A DNA stretch of 64,000 nt from Adiantum capillus-veneris (GCA_014529385.2 CM043969.1:66891176-66955175), one strand, 5' to 3'. Positions 35,424-47,649 are shown, numbered from the stretch's first letter. The notes: a model not told the origin generated them from the letters alone. Program-made: numbers and translations.

Positions 35424-36355
35424 TGTTGGACGGATACGCCGCGACAGACGTAAGCACGGCGAGAACTCACCTGACAAGTAATGTCAGCTAAGGACGAAGC
35501 TCGACCCGCAGGCACGTGGAAGCAAGCATAAGGTGTCAACTTACACTCGACCGACTCCTAACTAGTTCCTACAGAGGCCCCTACCAATTGTCTAAGTCAC
35601 AGTCTTCAAGATAACAAAAGAGGATGCTTCCTACAACGCTTGCTAGAGCCGAACACCTATCAAACACTTCCAAAACACCACAGAACTTGAAGGAGACCCT
35701 ACGAATACCTATAGGCCACTCTCCCTAAGGTCTGTGAACCAAAGTCACGACCCAAAACACCCGGTGCAGAAACACGTAGGATGTCTGACCGAAATTTGCA
35801 GGTCTTCGTTTTCGAAATCTGAAGTGCCTAATGTGTGGTTCTACTCAATGTGAACGTGTGGATATGTTGCAATGCAAAATCGGACAACGTATGCTCACCC
35901 AAACAACCGATGAAGCTCGTAGAAGAAGCTCCCGAAGCCCGGACCGTATGCGCGCAATGTTGGTATCGGCTCGTAGATCTAGTCGGGGGCAGCACGCTGC
36001 ACTTCTCCGCACTCGATTCCGACCACCGTAGCACACGTAGCGTCAAGACAAAGCTCACACTCTCTCTCACGTACACAGTACGCTCACTCACAAACTTAAA
36101 CTTGTTTAAAATGACAAAAGGTCCTTCATTAAGGTCTAAAAGTGATATATATACCTTACAACTTCTCAAACCCTAAAGTTCCAAAATCATCCATCTACTC
36201 CTTCTAACTATCAAAACTGGGATACAATCTGGAAACTTCTGTAAGTCCCAATATTTACAAGGTGAAAAACCGGGTTTTCCTCAATGAATGACTAATTTAA
36301 AAAAAAAAAATCCGCCGAGTAGTTAGATGCCGTGGGGTGTGTCCAGCTTCTAACA
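35424..36355 (-). repeat. 5' LTR of the large element
   Basis: 932 bp, same length as the 3' LTR. Partial palindrome at 35774-35786 (ACGTAGGATGTCT). Confidence 0.95.
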
Positions 36356-36360
36356 CTTGT
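36356..36360. repeat. Target-site duplication, right (CTTGT)
   Basis: Pairs with 17004-17008. Confidence 0.95.
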
Positions 36361-36490
36361 GTATAAAGTCTATTCTATACTATGAATGGGAATTATACCA
36401 CCTTTTCATTGATATAGTTTCTAGTGTCTTTTGTAATTTGAAAGGATTTTTTGGTGGTTATGTTATATTGTTACTGTAACACACACATAT
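36361..36490 (+). repeat. Pseudo-LTR copy B, right part
   Basis: GTATAAAGTC through ATATTGTTACTG continues copy A from about 9897 to 10014, proving the LTR element interrupted the repeat. Confidence 0.9.
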
Positions 36491-38400
36491 GCACTAGTAT
36501 ACTCACAAGCATATACACTCATACATAAGAAACCATTCTCACAAGCAAATACAAATAAAAGCATTGATCTACATAAAATTTACATACATTCCACCAACCA
36601 TGATATGAGAACAAGAAGGATAAAGAAAAAAAGGGGCGGGGCAAAAGAAGATAGGACCCATCTTATTTTCAAAATGAAAAATAAATCCAATAAAATATGA
36701 TATGATGGAGTTCTTGCTCTGAATCCAATAAAATATGATTTGCTTCCTCTTATAAGCCACGAGATTCCCCTTGCACTTTGGGTTTTTCCCGATGCCCATC
36801 ATTTGCCCTTTTAACTTGAGATTTTCACTTTCAAAGCACATCACATTTAACACTTTATTCTCAAATCTACATTAACATGAATCTTTCAAGATTCCTATTT
36901 ATTCTCAAACTTACACTTAGAAGAAGCTTTTAGGATTCCTTCTCGCCTTCGCCCTGCTCCCAATCAATATTCAAAACATCATGCAAACAAAGGTGATTGA
37001 CCTCGCAAAATCAGATTCCAATGGAGAGTTGTTTTCCTAAGCCAATTGAACCCATGCATCGTTGTGCCCAAATTGTGTGCACTTAGTGTAAACAAAAATA
37101 TTGTTTTCTACCTTGTGGGTTCATGCTTGATGCATGTCACTATCCCCACCTCTTGAACATACCTTACTACTCAATCTTGATACCATCGATGAAACTCTTT
37201 CACATTCTTCTCATCACAACTTCCCAAAACCTACTTAAATCCCAAAAGTAATTATTTGATCTCCCCACATGGTACTCCACTCCCTTTTCCTTTTCAACCT
37301 CAAAGGGAGATTCCACTTTAAACAAGTGTGCCAAAATTGCAGGCACATAAATTGCCTAGATTTTTGCAAAATACGTAAGGAAACCAATAGTTCCAATCAA
37401 ATTAGCACAAGCAAAAAAGAATCAAAATAAAAAATGAGTTAGAAAGTAGGAAAAGATCCTCACAAGACTTCAAGAGAAGGAGACATTAGCATTATGAGCT
37501 TAGGAAACAGGATTAAAAGTGGGTCAACCATGTAAACTAATGGACGAGGAATTATCCAACCCTTGATGTGGAATCAATGAAATTGGAAGCCTATTAGACT
37601 CTAGTGAGAATCACACAAACGGTGCTGCCTGAAGCACACAAACCAAAAGTTGAAATAATTGGAAATCCTACAAAAGGAAAAACAAAATGAGACCAACGGA
37701 GATGAGAGACACTAAAGAATCAAGGGAAGTCTAAAATCATAGTTCTGAATAGTGAAGAAAGGTTAGAGGGAATTCTCCTAGTGGAGGAAGATTAGTGTTA
37801 ACTGAGCCAATGTTAGTTAATAACAACTGCTAAATACCCAACCCTTACAAATGCACATCAAGGACAAATACGAATAAGCAGTGAAGATTGGAGTTACACA
37901 TTTTCACATTTTTCCAAAATGGTCATGTATTCTAAATTCTTGATTTATCTCAAGCCATTGTAAATGATTGCAATGTGTTACGCGCTTGATGAGAATTCCA
38001 AGCTGTAAATAACACGTCAGTTGGCATACCTAGGTTACAGATTCACAAATTTGTAGAGTCCTAAAGGCCTTGGGCGCTTGGACATTGCACATTCTAAACC
38101 CTATGACTAAGGTATAAAAGCCAACTTTTGTAAGTGTTTTGTAAGTTTTTGGATAATGAGCGTTACAACATCTCTGCATAGCAATGTGTACTCTTTTTCT
38201 TCCTTCCCAAGCTCATAACTCCCTCGTGAAGTGTCCATTTTGAAGTGCCGTCTGCTTCATTGCATTCACAAGTGAAAGCTCTTCGCGACATTGTGATTCT
38301 CTTGCAATAAAATTATGTTTTTGTTGCAACTCATGTCCTTTTATATCTTCTCATAACTCAATTTTTACATAATAAAACTTCATTTTATGCATAGAAGGGG
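36491..38400. other. AT-rich intergenic DNA, no gene seen
   Basis: Short frames only. A TATAAAAG at 38112 lies about 290 bp before the LTR that starts at 38401; whether it is used is unknown. Confidence 0.6.
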
Positions 38401-38815
38401 TGTTGGGCCATCATTGCTAAGCTCTAGGGTGCATTCTGGGCTAAAAACTGGTAGGTCAAATCTACTCTGTAGATAATAATTGCGATTTTAACAAGTGTTC
38501 AAAATGGAGATTTGAAGGCATTGACACGTGTCTTTAGATATCCATCCCATAAGTTTCGTCTCGTTTGGGCTTTGTTTTCATGGTGAATCGTCAAGATTTT
38601 CTTGTTGTGTTGTAGTTAGCATTTGCTACCTGACATGCAATTGAGTGTAGTTTTGAGTTAGATATAGATTGAGTGTGTTTTTTGAGGGATTGACAACCTC
38701 TCATAGCCTCCATGCAGTAGTCAACTCAACTCCGGTCCACGATATGATATTTATGTTTATGGTTCACACTGACACTACAATAACACAATGAGGCTTGACA
38801 TTTGGGGAGCCCCAC
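38401..38815 (+). mobile_element. LTR of old Tat-like element (plus strand)
   Basis: About 415 bp, begins TGTTGGGCCATCATTGCTAA. Aligns with the reverse complement of 5376-5796, giving two independent members of one LTR subfamily in the window. The 3' part is tandemly duplicated with leader sequence (38672-39189), so the exact 3' edge and PBS are blurred. Confidence 0.75.
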
Positions 38816-39189
38816 AATTAGCCTAAACACATATGGAAAAAAATCACAGAGGCCCAACGATGGAAGCTTCACTTTGAAATCAGCTCCAATTGAAGAAGTA
38901 TAGAGCTAGACCATACCCCTAAGGAATTGGAGTGTGTTTTTTGAGAGATTGACAACCTCTCGTAGCCTCCATGCAGTAGGCGAGTCAACTTCGTTCCACG
39001 ATATGATATTTATGTTTGTGGTTCACACTGACACTACAATAAGATAGCAAGGCTTGGCATTTGGGGAGCCCCACAATTAGCCTAAACAAGTATGGAAAAA
39101 AATGAGAGAGGCCCAACTATGGAAGCCTCACTTTGAAATCAGCTCCAATTGAAGAAATATAGAGCTAAACCATCCCCCTATGGAATTGG
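38672..39189. repeat. 259-bp tandem duplication across LTR/leader
   Basis: Two copies beginning AGTGTGTTTTTTGAG at 38672 and 38931, each containing the LTR 3' part and the leader ending GGAATTGG. Confidence 0.93.
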
Positions 39190-39457
39190 ATGGCTAATCT
39201 TTGTATGGAGATGGGGGACTAGAATGGTCAAGCCTTCTTTCCAAAGCCCAAACATCCAAAACTCTACCCTCACACCTAGGTGAGAGAGAAGAAAAATATC
39301 TGGCGTGAAACTACAAAATTGACTTAAGAAAAGAAAACCTTAGAAGTGTAAAATATTTTGTCAATAATGTCAACATCCATCTAATGTACCATCACACTGG
39401 GTGAATTGTTGAAGAGATTTGCAGAGTACATTGGAAGAAGTAGAATCACTTTGTTAA

Positions 39458-39720
39458 TTGGAAAAAACCAAAGAGTTGAAGCTTGAAAAACCTCATGATA
39501 AACTTGTTAGATCTATTTTGATGAACAAGGTAGGAGATTATTGCAAAGGAAATGAAGAGAATATAACACTTCCTATAAAATACAATGAGGTAAAAACCAT
39601 GGTAGTATTGGAAAGTGGGTTGACATTGCCATACCTACCAAAGCCATATGGGAAGCGTGGGGTAGACCTACTATAAGGCAACCTTTACCTATAAGGTAGG
39701 TTCGACTACCAACATACTTT
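39458..39720 (+). pseudogene. Protease-region remnant of the old Tat-like element
   Basis: 'LMNKVGDYCKGNEENITLP' matches the large element's 'LNKVGEYCEGEDGNTTLPV' just before its protease. The catalytic D-S-G is changed to E-S-G here. The frame ends at 39676. Confidence 0.8.
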
Positions 39721-40839
39721 TGTCGTTGCAGATTTTTGAAAAAAAATGAACTGTGAAGTCAGTTGAGATGATCTTTAATAAGGTAGGTTACTTTTTGTAT
39801 CTAAAATAAGTAGGATCAATTATTACAAGGATAAACCTGAAAGGTCATTCTTATAAGGATGTCTTAAGAAAAATTATTCAAGAATTTTGAGACCTCAGCT
39901 ACTAACACTAAATCTCCATCATAGATAACAAAGACACTCCTATTTGGATGTGTGGAGATTCAAAGAATGGGTGTTTAAAGTGAGAAGATTATATCTTACA
40001 TCAAAAGATAAATGATGCAAACTACATCCAAAACCTTTCCTTGAACATCTTTTTGAGCCATTTGAATGAACTCAAATATTAGCAACAAGGAATGTTTGTG
40101 TCAATGATCCACACCCACCGTATTTTGTGATGAAGAGGGCTATGATATTATTTCTATCCAAGTGGTAACCATTGTACAACTCGACAATTGGTAAGTTTCC
40201 TTTGACCACTATTATGATGCTACGTAGGAACTAGAAAAGGAAACTCTTACGACGAAAGAATCTAGCTCCAAAAAAGAGTACATACGAGTGAAGCTACTGC
40301 TATGAGGAGGAGAAAAGAATACTCTAATTTTTCAAATCAACTTCATAGAAGACAAGATGGGTATAGAAAATAAGAGAAATTAAAGTGTTGAGAAACAAAT
40401 CTATGCGAAAGATCAAACATAGTGTTTGATGATGGTTAATGTTGATAATTGCATTAAGGAAAAGATGATATGCAGATATCTCATCTCGAAGAAATTGAAA
40501 AACTTGAGCAAAAGGCCTAAAATAAAATAGAAAGCACAAAAGACATATAAATCAGAGAACAGAGAACCTACCATGACAAAACTGGAGAGGAGAGCTAAAT
40601 ATTGAGAGCTAAAACAAAATTTGAAAAAGATATGGGCCATCGTGATGGAGTTGGAAATTGACAAAGGTAGTGAGGCCATGAGTGTTCCATTCCACTATAA
40701 GAAGTACACCTTACATGATAGAAGGATCATCATGAAGCAACCCACTTAACAACCTAAGGAACTAAGAAAATCTAATAAAGAACCCGAGAGCACCAAGAAG
40801 AGACCTAGCAGCGGCATAGAGAAGTGTCAAAACCTATAT

Positions 40840-41144
40840 ATATTGCAAATGCGTTATCTCATTAAGAAGAAGAAATTCTCATCAAAACTCTAAAAGAATA
40901 TAGGGATGTCTTTGCTTGATCATACAAACATCTCAAGGGGGTGGATCGTGGCATTTGTTAGCATACAATACCTATGAGATATGATGCCAAGCCAGTCAGA
41001 CAAAGACTACACCTACAATGAGACCTTTGCTAAGAAAATCAAAGAAGAGATTGAAAAGCTTAAGGAAGCCGACTTCACCTATGAGATTGAACACACAGAT
41101 TAGGTATCCTAATTGTGGTGGTACCTAAGAAAAGTGGGAAACTA
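40840..41144 (+). pseudogene. RT remnant, left half, of the old Tat-like element
   Basis: Broken frames encode 'YRDVFA', 'SYKHLKGVD', 'HTIPMRYDAKP', 'KKIKEEIEKLKEADF', and 'VVVPKKSGKL', all matching the RT entry of the large element. It stops exactly at the MULE insertion point. Confidence 0.85.
41135..41144. repeat. Target-site duplication of the MULE, left
   Basis: TGGGAAACTA, repeated at 51497-51506. Typical MULE duplications are 9 bp, so the tenth base may be chance. Confidence 0.85.
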
Positions 41145-41215
41145 GAGTCTTACCATACACCGAGCGAACTTTACCGAGAAAAATAAGAACCCGAGCGAGA
41201 CTTACTTACAAATAA
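41145..41215. repeat. Left terminal inverted repeat region
   Basis: About the first 30-70 bp; GAGTCTTACCATACACCGAG is comparable to the inverted right end GGTTTGCCGTTCTCCGAG. 'CCGAGCGA' recurs subterminally. Confidence 0.6.
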
Positions 41216-41233
41216 TGTGTGTGTGTGTGTGTG

Positions 41234-41325
<92 letters not shown>

Positions 41326-41345
41326 AGAGAGGAGAGAGAGAGAGA
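41216..41345. repeat. (GT)n(GA)n microsatellite near the left end
   Basis: (TG)n to 41286 then (GA)n with small interruptions to 41345. Confidence 0.97.
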
Positions 41346-42109
41346 GTTCTAAACAATTTCTCTACAAGAAGAGGAAAAAATAAGGAACCTACAGATAGCT
41401 ACAACGACAAAAAGTAGCATCATTTCTTAAAAAACACTATTGTATTTGCAACATTGGACTGCACCGCATACAAGAGAAAGAGTAAGAGAGTTGTAAACAA
41501 TTTTTGCACGCAGGAAATTTCAAGAAATAAGGACAATACAAGAACTCTACAACCAATATGAAAAACGGCATTTCAACAAAAACATTGTCTCTTCATTTCA
41601 ACAAACTTTTATAATGACGAATCACACTCATCATCAATTAAGACATGTCTTTTATGTGGCTTGTCGAGAGGACGCATATCGTATCTTGGATCTCGCACCA
41701 TTCCTTCTTGTGGTGCCTCAATGTATACGGCAAGGCACTTCAATGAAACAAAATTAATTCATCAAAGATCAATCAATAGAAATGACCACAAAAAATACAC
41801 ATAACTACATCAACAACCTACTATGTGTCATAGCATGGTAGGGTAAAGATACTAGTCTCCTAAAACCCAAATGTATGACAAGAGATAAAAATTAAGAAAA
41901 CACATGTATGTAGTATGAAGTATGTCCATGCACATAAACATGAACAAGATAAAATGCTCACAAGTCATCAAACGGGTTTCCCCAATGGTATGTCTCCCAT
42001 CCACCACATCTAACAGATGTTCGATGCCTCCGTCTCTCTTGCCCACTAGGACTGAGACTGAAGTATAGGAACCCCAAACCCCAATACGTCGAAATCAAAA
42101 GCCGCATAA

Positions 42110-45100
42110 CTATCCAAGGATGCACATGACGAAAGAGCATAACATGCCCGGAAGAATTGGAGCAGCTCCCACAACCAAAACTCTAAGCATATGACCCTTA
42201 GGCCGACAAAGGAGCTCAACACCAAGGATAGATGGAAACAAAGTGAGGAACACGCTGCGAAGAATTGGAGCAGTCCCACAACCAAACTCTAAGCATATGC
42301 CCTTAGGCCGACAAAGGAGCTCCACCAAGGAAGAAACAAATGAAGAACAACGCTGCATAGACCCACGCCAAGGTAGACCGGAATCCATCATCGCATATGC
42401 TGTCTCTGGCATGTAGTGCCGCATGATGGTATCTGTAGGAGTCATACCCACAGCATGAAAAAAGGGTGTACTCTCAGCAATGTAAACAGGCGGAAGAACT
42501 CCACGCCTGTGAACGAAGAACAACATCGAACTATCGCACTACAAAAACAAAAAGTGTAAAATAGCAAGAACATTATTATTTAACCTTAAATGCATACATA
42601 AATCGTATACTAGAGCCATAACCTCATGACGATCTCCGCCAACCTCAACATATCCGTAAGGAGAGTGATGCATAACTACCACACGTCGATGAATAAGTAA
42701 GTCAGATGCTCTACACACCTTCACTATCCAAAATAGGCTGTCACCTTTAACAAAAAACATAATGTGTTAGACAAAGACCAAAAACACAACAATCAATACA
42801 CAAACTACAAGCAAATTTTTTTGTCACCTACGATAGAACCCAAGACAACCAGCCATCCAGAATCTGCCAATGTACTATGTGTCAAATGGATAGCAGCTCT
42901 CACATGCTCCTCAGTGAATGCATCCCATGGTGGCTGCGATGGAGAAGAGTACAAAACTCCTCCAAAAGGCAAATCTAGAAAAATAAAGTCTGCCGCCCAA
43001 CGAACGAGTCGACCACCCCTCCTGTAAATAAAATCTGTAGGTTGTACTCTCGCCATATGCCCATGAAGCGGCATCCAAGTCGGTGATTGCACACCCGAAC
43101 AAAACTCGCCAGCAATGGAAATGTAATCTCCAGATAGAGCTAAGCATCTATGATCGACGGATGCATGTAGAATAGGCTCCTCACTGGGAGAAACAAATCG
43201 CAATGAACGCTGCAAGGTTCGTGTGGCACCAATAGCTGTCAAGCAAGGACAACTTTAAAATTGATTGTTATACAGTATAGACATACAAGAGAGATATTTT
43301 AGGCTAGCACCTGCCATGTCAGGCTTAGGCCCCATGTCATGCTTCTTTCCCTTATTCTTGGGAAGCGATACTGTTTCATATACACAACCCCAATCTTAGA
43401 GATATTTATTAAACACAAAACACACCATTAGTCATCCAAATTCATTAAAATTATTTATAAAATACTCACTAGTATGATTGGATCTAACATTTTGTCGAGT
43501 CTCATGAGAATCTACTCCATGTGTGTCAGGTGCTATGTCATTGTTTCTCATGCAATCTGCTCTCATTTGTGCAGAGTGTAGCTCTCTCTCTCTCGCACAA
43601 TAACATATCCCTGCTCCATGTCTATCCACCATGGGCAATGATCTAGCTCCCATTGTGGACGACTATGCATAGCTGAAGGATACATGCATCCATCTCCACT
43701 ATCAAGATGAGCCCATGATCGTGCTAGTAGAGGAATGGCCACAATATGCCGCATCCCAAGTAAATGATAGGAATATCTATAGAACATTTAGCAAGCAAAA
43801 GTAACAAATGCTATGTCAAAGAAGTTTAATAGTGATGAAATCCACCTGTAGAGAAGCCTCTGAGATGCCATACGATAATAGTCAGTTTTTTTTAGTGTTT
43901 GCAACTCCACCTCACTATTTCTGTTCTCTAGGGACACCTCAATAGGAAATAGAAAGTTCCTTGCCTCCACAACAATCTCCCCAAAGTAAAGATCTAGCGT
44001 GGAGTCTGGTGGGATAATGATTCCTCCTGGCACATCAACATAGTCTATCAAGAGCGCACTAGCACCATCAAGGACTCTTTGAATGGATCCCTCTCTCTTG
44101 AGCCAACTATAAACACACATGTTTGACACATATTTTAATGCAAATGATCACTAAAAAAGCACAAGAGGCAAAAATGTTAACTCTTTGAACTCACCTACGA
44201 AATTTGTAGTCACCTTTGGACAAACCACATGAGACTCGAGTAATCTTGCTAGCCTCCAACAAAGATAGCCAAAGAACTTTATTCTCTATCTTTGCATCAT
44301 GTAATGCTATGAGGTTTAGTTTTTCTAGTGTAGCCCAGCTATCATTATCCCATTTTAAACTCAACACTTTAGTATACCACTCTTTTCCAAGACGAGGGTT
44401 TACTATATTTAGAATCTGAATCATAGAGTTAAAAATTATGCAAAAACTTATAAAACATAGAGACTATTATTAGTGCCTGAAACAAACAAGAAACATACCT
44501 TTCCAACACGATCTCCATATTTGCCATACAACTCACCAATTATACGTTTCTCTTCCTTCTTAAGATCATCCAAAGAGAGGATATCCTTCTTGCTATCCAA
44601 TCTACTATGAAGCTCTTTGGACATTTGAACCTTTTCATATATATTTAAAAAGACCATAAAAATGACATCTATCTGTACTTAAAAAAACCAAATATAAAAT
44701 ACTTTATGAAAATGAAATTTTGAATTTCAAAAAGTACATACATCAAACAGTAGACGTGCTAGATATCTCCTGGTCAATGGATACCATGGTTCTTCTCCTT
44801 TCGTGCCTCTTCTACGAAGTTTCTCAATGAGTTTCAGATCTGCTTCGGGCAATGCATGAAGGTAACCCTCATGATCGGCTGCACATATGTTGCCGCAATT
44901 CACAAGCTCATCTCTCAAGTGAGAGGACACCAAAGCATGTGTGTTCATACTAGAGAAAGCCACACAAAATTTGAGTTTGTGTACAATAGAACTATATGCA
45001 GATAAAATTTTCAAAATTAAGCTATGAACTCACAAATTCATTCTTTGCAAACTCGTCAGCAAAGCTATCTCCCACACCTTTGTAGCATCAATAACAGTGC

Positions 45101-45860
45101 ACAAAACACGACAATGCTTATCTTTGTTGGTGGAGTACATTTCTTTGATGGCAGCCAGCCACGCCACAGTTTTGTGATTTCCTTCCCACACAAAAAACAT
45201 CTTTTGACAAAGAGATTCAAATTCTGGTTGAGCAGCAAGCTCTTCTTCATACTCCATATTAATTTGTCTCCATATAGGATCCCACTCCTCCATAATAGCA
45301 TCTTAAGTAGAAAACAAAACTAACATAATTTTAAAAAAAGCTGTTGCAAATTTCTTTTTAAAGTAAAAAGAAAGAGTAGCCAACAAAAAATACCTGTCAC
45401 ATAAGCCTCCTCTTTTTGGCATGTGGTCAAGGATACAATAAATGCCCCCTTCTCCTTGATGTATCCTTCTCTAGCAAATGCTGACTTTAAACCACTGACA
45501 TCTGATCTCAAGCCTCGAACTTTGGCATGCGGAATGAGACGACATAATGGCACGGGAAGACACTCAAAGCAGCTGAAAATTCTAGTTTTTGAAAGGATAT
45601 CCTCCCCTCTATCTAAATGCAGTGATCTGTCGTCATCATCAATAGCACCTGGTTGGATCTCTAGTCGCATTTCAAAAGGTACTATCTGTAGTGAGGCTTC
45701 AACTGTTGCTTCCTCTTGATCTATCTCATGCAAAGATCCCAGACCTAAATCCTGGCTATCACTGTCTGCATGAAGCTGTGTCTCTGCAACCGAACTAACT
45801 TGGTCACTGCATATTGGTAATGGTGTAGATGCACCTCGACCACGTCTTCTAGAACCGACT
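42110..45860 (-). CDS. ParB-like domain fused to beta-class DNA methyltransferase (spliced, mildly damaged)
   Basis: At least 11 exons on the minus strand with canonical splice sites keep one frame: 45860-45394, 45301-45034, 44949-44742, 44630-44499, 44415-44195, 44106-43846, 43776-43470, 43394-43311, 43235-42828, 42744-42585, 42530-42110. The start codon lies in an upstream exon not identified. The N-terminal part is a ParB-like domain: 'VPLCRLIPHAKVRGLRSD', then 'VWEGNHKTVAWLAAI' in place of the ParB GERR/GxHR box, then 'RVLCTVID' and 'ALLTSLQRMN'. The C-terminal part is an N6/N4 methyltransferase in beta order: catalytic-type motif 'FIFLDLPFGG' with 'WDAFTEEHV', then 'GRLVRWAAD' and 'RRGVLPPVYIAEST', and the SAM-binding motif 'ICLEFGCGTAPILRS' last. 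A 2-base slip in a GA run (about 43590) and a duplication over the SAM motif damage this copy. Confidence 0.75.
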
Positions 45861-45985
45861 CTAGAAGAAGAAGTATTGCATACACAAAAAGCTTTGATTT
45901 TGTAAAGATTTTAGATCAATTTTTCTACTAATTTAACAATTGGCAAGTCATACAATCACTCGATTTTTCTCGAAACCACACACTT

Positions 45986-46861
45986 GATTTTGCTTGAAAC
46001 CATGCGGCGTCAACGCGACATACTTTCGAGCAAAATCGAGGAGGCATTTCGACAGCGGTCGTGAAGGTGATTAAGCGATTTTTTGCATGCTAAAAATGTT
46101 TGCAGCTAGATAATAGTTGTGCACATTTTTGGCCAAAGAAGGGATTGGATAATAGTTGTGAACATTTGACCAAACCACGCATGAGATTTTGCTCGAAACC
46201 ATGCCGCGTCGACGCGGCATACTTTCGAGCAAAATCGAGGAGGCATTTCAGGTAGTGCTAATCTTGAAATTTTGCAGCTTACATTAATTAAATGATCATA
46301 GGATTCTAATTGACTTATAATAATTTATAGTAGATCATAGAGATTTTGGAATTTGTATGATGATTAGGAATAAAAATGATGTATATGCAGGAGCTATTAC
46401 AGGTGCGCAAATGGAAAATGCTATGTAAAAGAGAGGGTGGAAAGACATTTCGAGGATTCGAGCATGGTGAAAACAACCTATGAGGTGAAGCGAAAACACC
46501 ACAGGCGACACTTTTGCCCTAGACCACGCAAAACAGGCAAAAGACATTTTGCATTTTGCGGACCAAATCACGGACCAAACCACGCAGGGGATTTTGCTCG
46601 AAACCATCCCGTGTCGACGCGGCATACTTTCGAGCAAAATCGGGGAGCCATTTCGGACAGGGCTACTGAGGATTTGAGCATGGTGAAAACAACCTATAAG
46701 GGGAAGTGAAAACACCACAGGCGGGTGGCACTTTTGCACAGGTAGTCGCAAAACAGGCAAAAGACATTTTGCATTTTGCGGACCATACCACGGACCAAAC
46801 CACGCAGGGAGTTTTGCTCGAAACCATGCCGCGTCAACGCGGCATACTTTCGAGCAGAATC
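45986..46861. repeat. Four copies of a 52-bp interrupted palindrome
   Basis: Copies at 45986-46037, 46185-46236, 46590-46641 and 46810-46861. Each has an outer stem ATTTTGCTCGAAA paired with TTTCGAGCAAAAT and an inner 20-bp palindrome ATGCCGCGTCGACGCGGCAT (copies 1, 3 and 4 with a few changes). The unit is CpG-rich and would form a long hairpin with a 2-nt internal mismatch. All four lie between the divergent methyltransferase and transposase genes. Confidence 0.93.
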
Positions 46862-46889
46862 AGGGAGCCATTTCGGACAGGGCTACTAA
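46448..46889. repeat. 221-bp tandem repeat carrying palindrome copies 3 and 4
   Basis: Two copies starting at GAGGATTCGAGCATGGTG / GAGGATTTGAGCATGGTG and ending CGGACAGGGCTACT. They overlap palindromes 3 and 4. Confidence 0.85.
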
Positions 46890-47068
46890 CCGTTTGGGAG
46901 GCATTTCGGGTGGCGCTTAAGGTCGAGGCTGAGCAGTGTGTCGATGGCGGGCCGGGACAGGTGGAGCACCAAGCGTGTCGATGCCGAATCTCTGCTGATG
47001 GAGACTCAGCAAATACGTTGCTGGTGGAGATGAGGGCTCGGAGGCACAGAGCTAAGCTGAACCGGGAA

Positions 47069-47129
47069 TGTCTCTCTCTCTCTCTCTCACTATGTCTCCC
47101 TGCGGTACTGTGTTTGAACCATCCTTGCG

Positions 47130-47173
<44 letters not shown>

Positions 47174-47484
47174 TCTCCCCCTGCGCTCTGTTCTCTCTAT
47201 CTCAATCTCTCTCTCCCTGCTCTACTGAGAACCGGGATAGTCTCTCACTCTCTCTCCCTCTTTCTCTCCCTGCGTTGCTGAGTATGAGCTGAACCGAGAC
47301 AGTCTCTCACTCTCTCTCCCTCTCTCTCTCACTGCGCTTTTGTGTATGAGCCATATCTTCTCTCTCTCTCTCTCTCTCTCTCAATACCTGAATAACAGGT
47401 ATTGAGTTCAACTCTCCTCATCCGCTAGATCTCTAAGAGATCTAGCCGATGAGGAGAGTTGAACTCAATACCTGCTATTCAGGG

Positions 47485-47518
<34 letters not shown>

Positions 47519-47569
47519 GATCCTAAGAGATCTAGCCGATGAGGAGAGTTGAACTCAATACCTGTTATT

Positions 47570-47649
<80 letters not shown>

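Larger units (their letters stand above)
17009..36355 (-). mobile_element. Tat-like Ty3/gypsy LTR retrotransposon, 19.3 kb
   Basis: Two 932-bp direct LTRs (TGTTGGACGG at the left, ending CTAACA) are bounded by the 5-bp duplication CTTGT. Domain order on the minus strand is Gag, protease, RT, (deleted) RNase H, duplicated integrase zinc module, integrase, then a protease-like tail and a separate long 3' ORF. This order is Ty3/gypsy. The tRNA-Asp PBS, great size and extra 3' ORF point to the plant Tat/Ogre group. LTRs differ at roughly 30 positions by eye (about 97% identity), so the insertion is moderately young. It is inserted into pseudo-LTR copy B of the Penelope-like element. In-frame stops, two frameshifts and an RNase H deletion make it non-autonomous. 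Confidence 0.95.

Noticed and set aside
42764-43027. Plus-strand ORF opposite the methylase exons
   Set aside because: The minus strand has splice-linked frames with conserved motifs; this is the complement.
46706-47292. 191-codon plus-strand ORF with an LSLSLS tail
   Set aside because: It runs through the palindrome repeat and a (CT)n tract, is matched by frames in the other direction, and has no domain.
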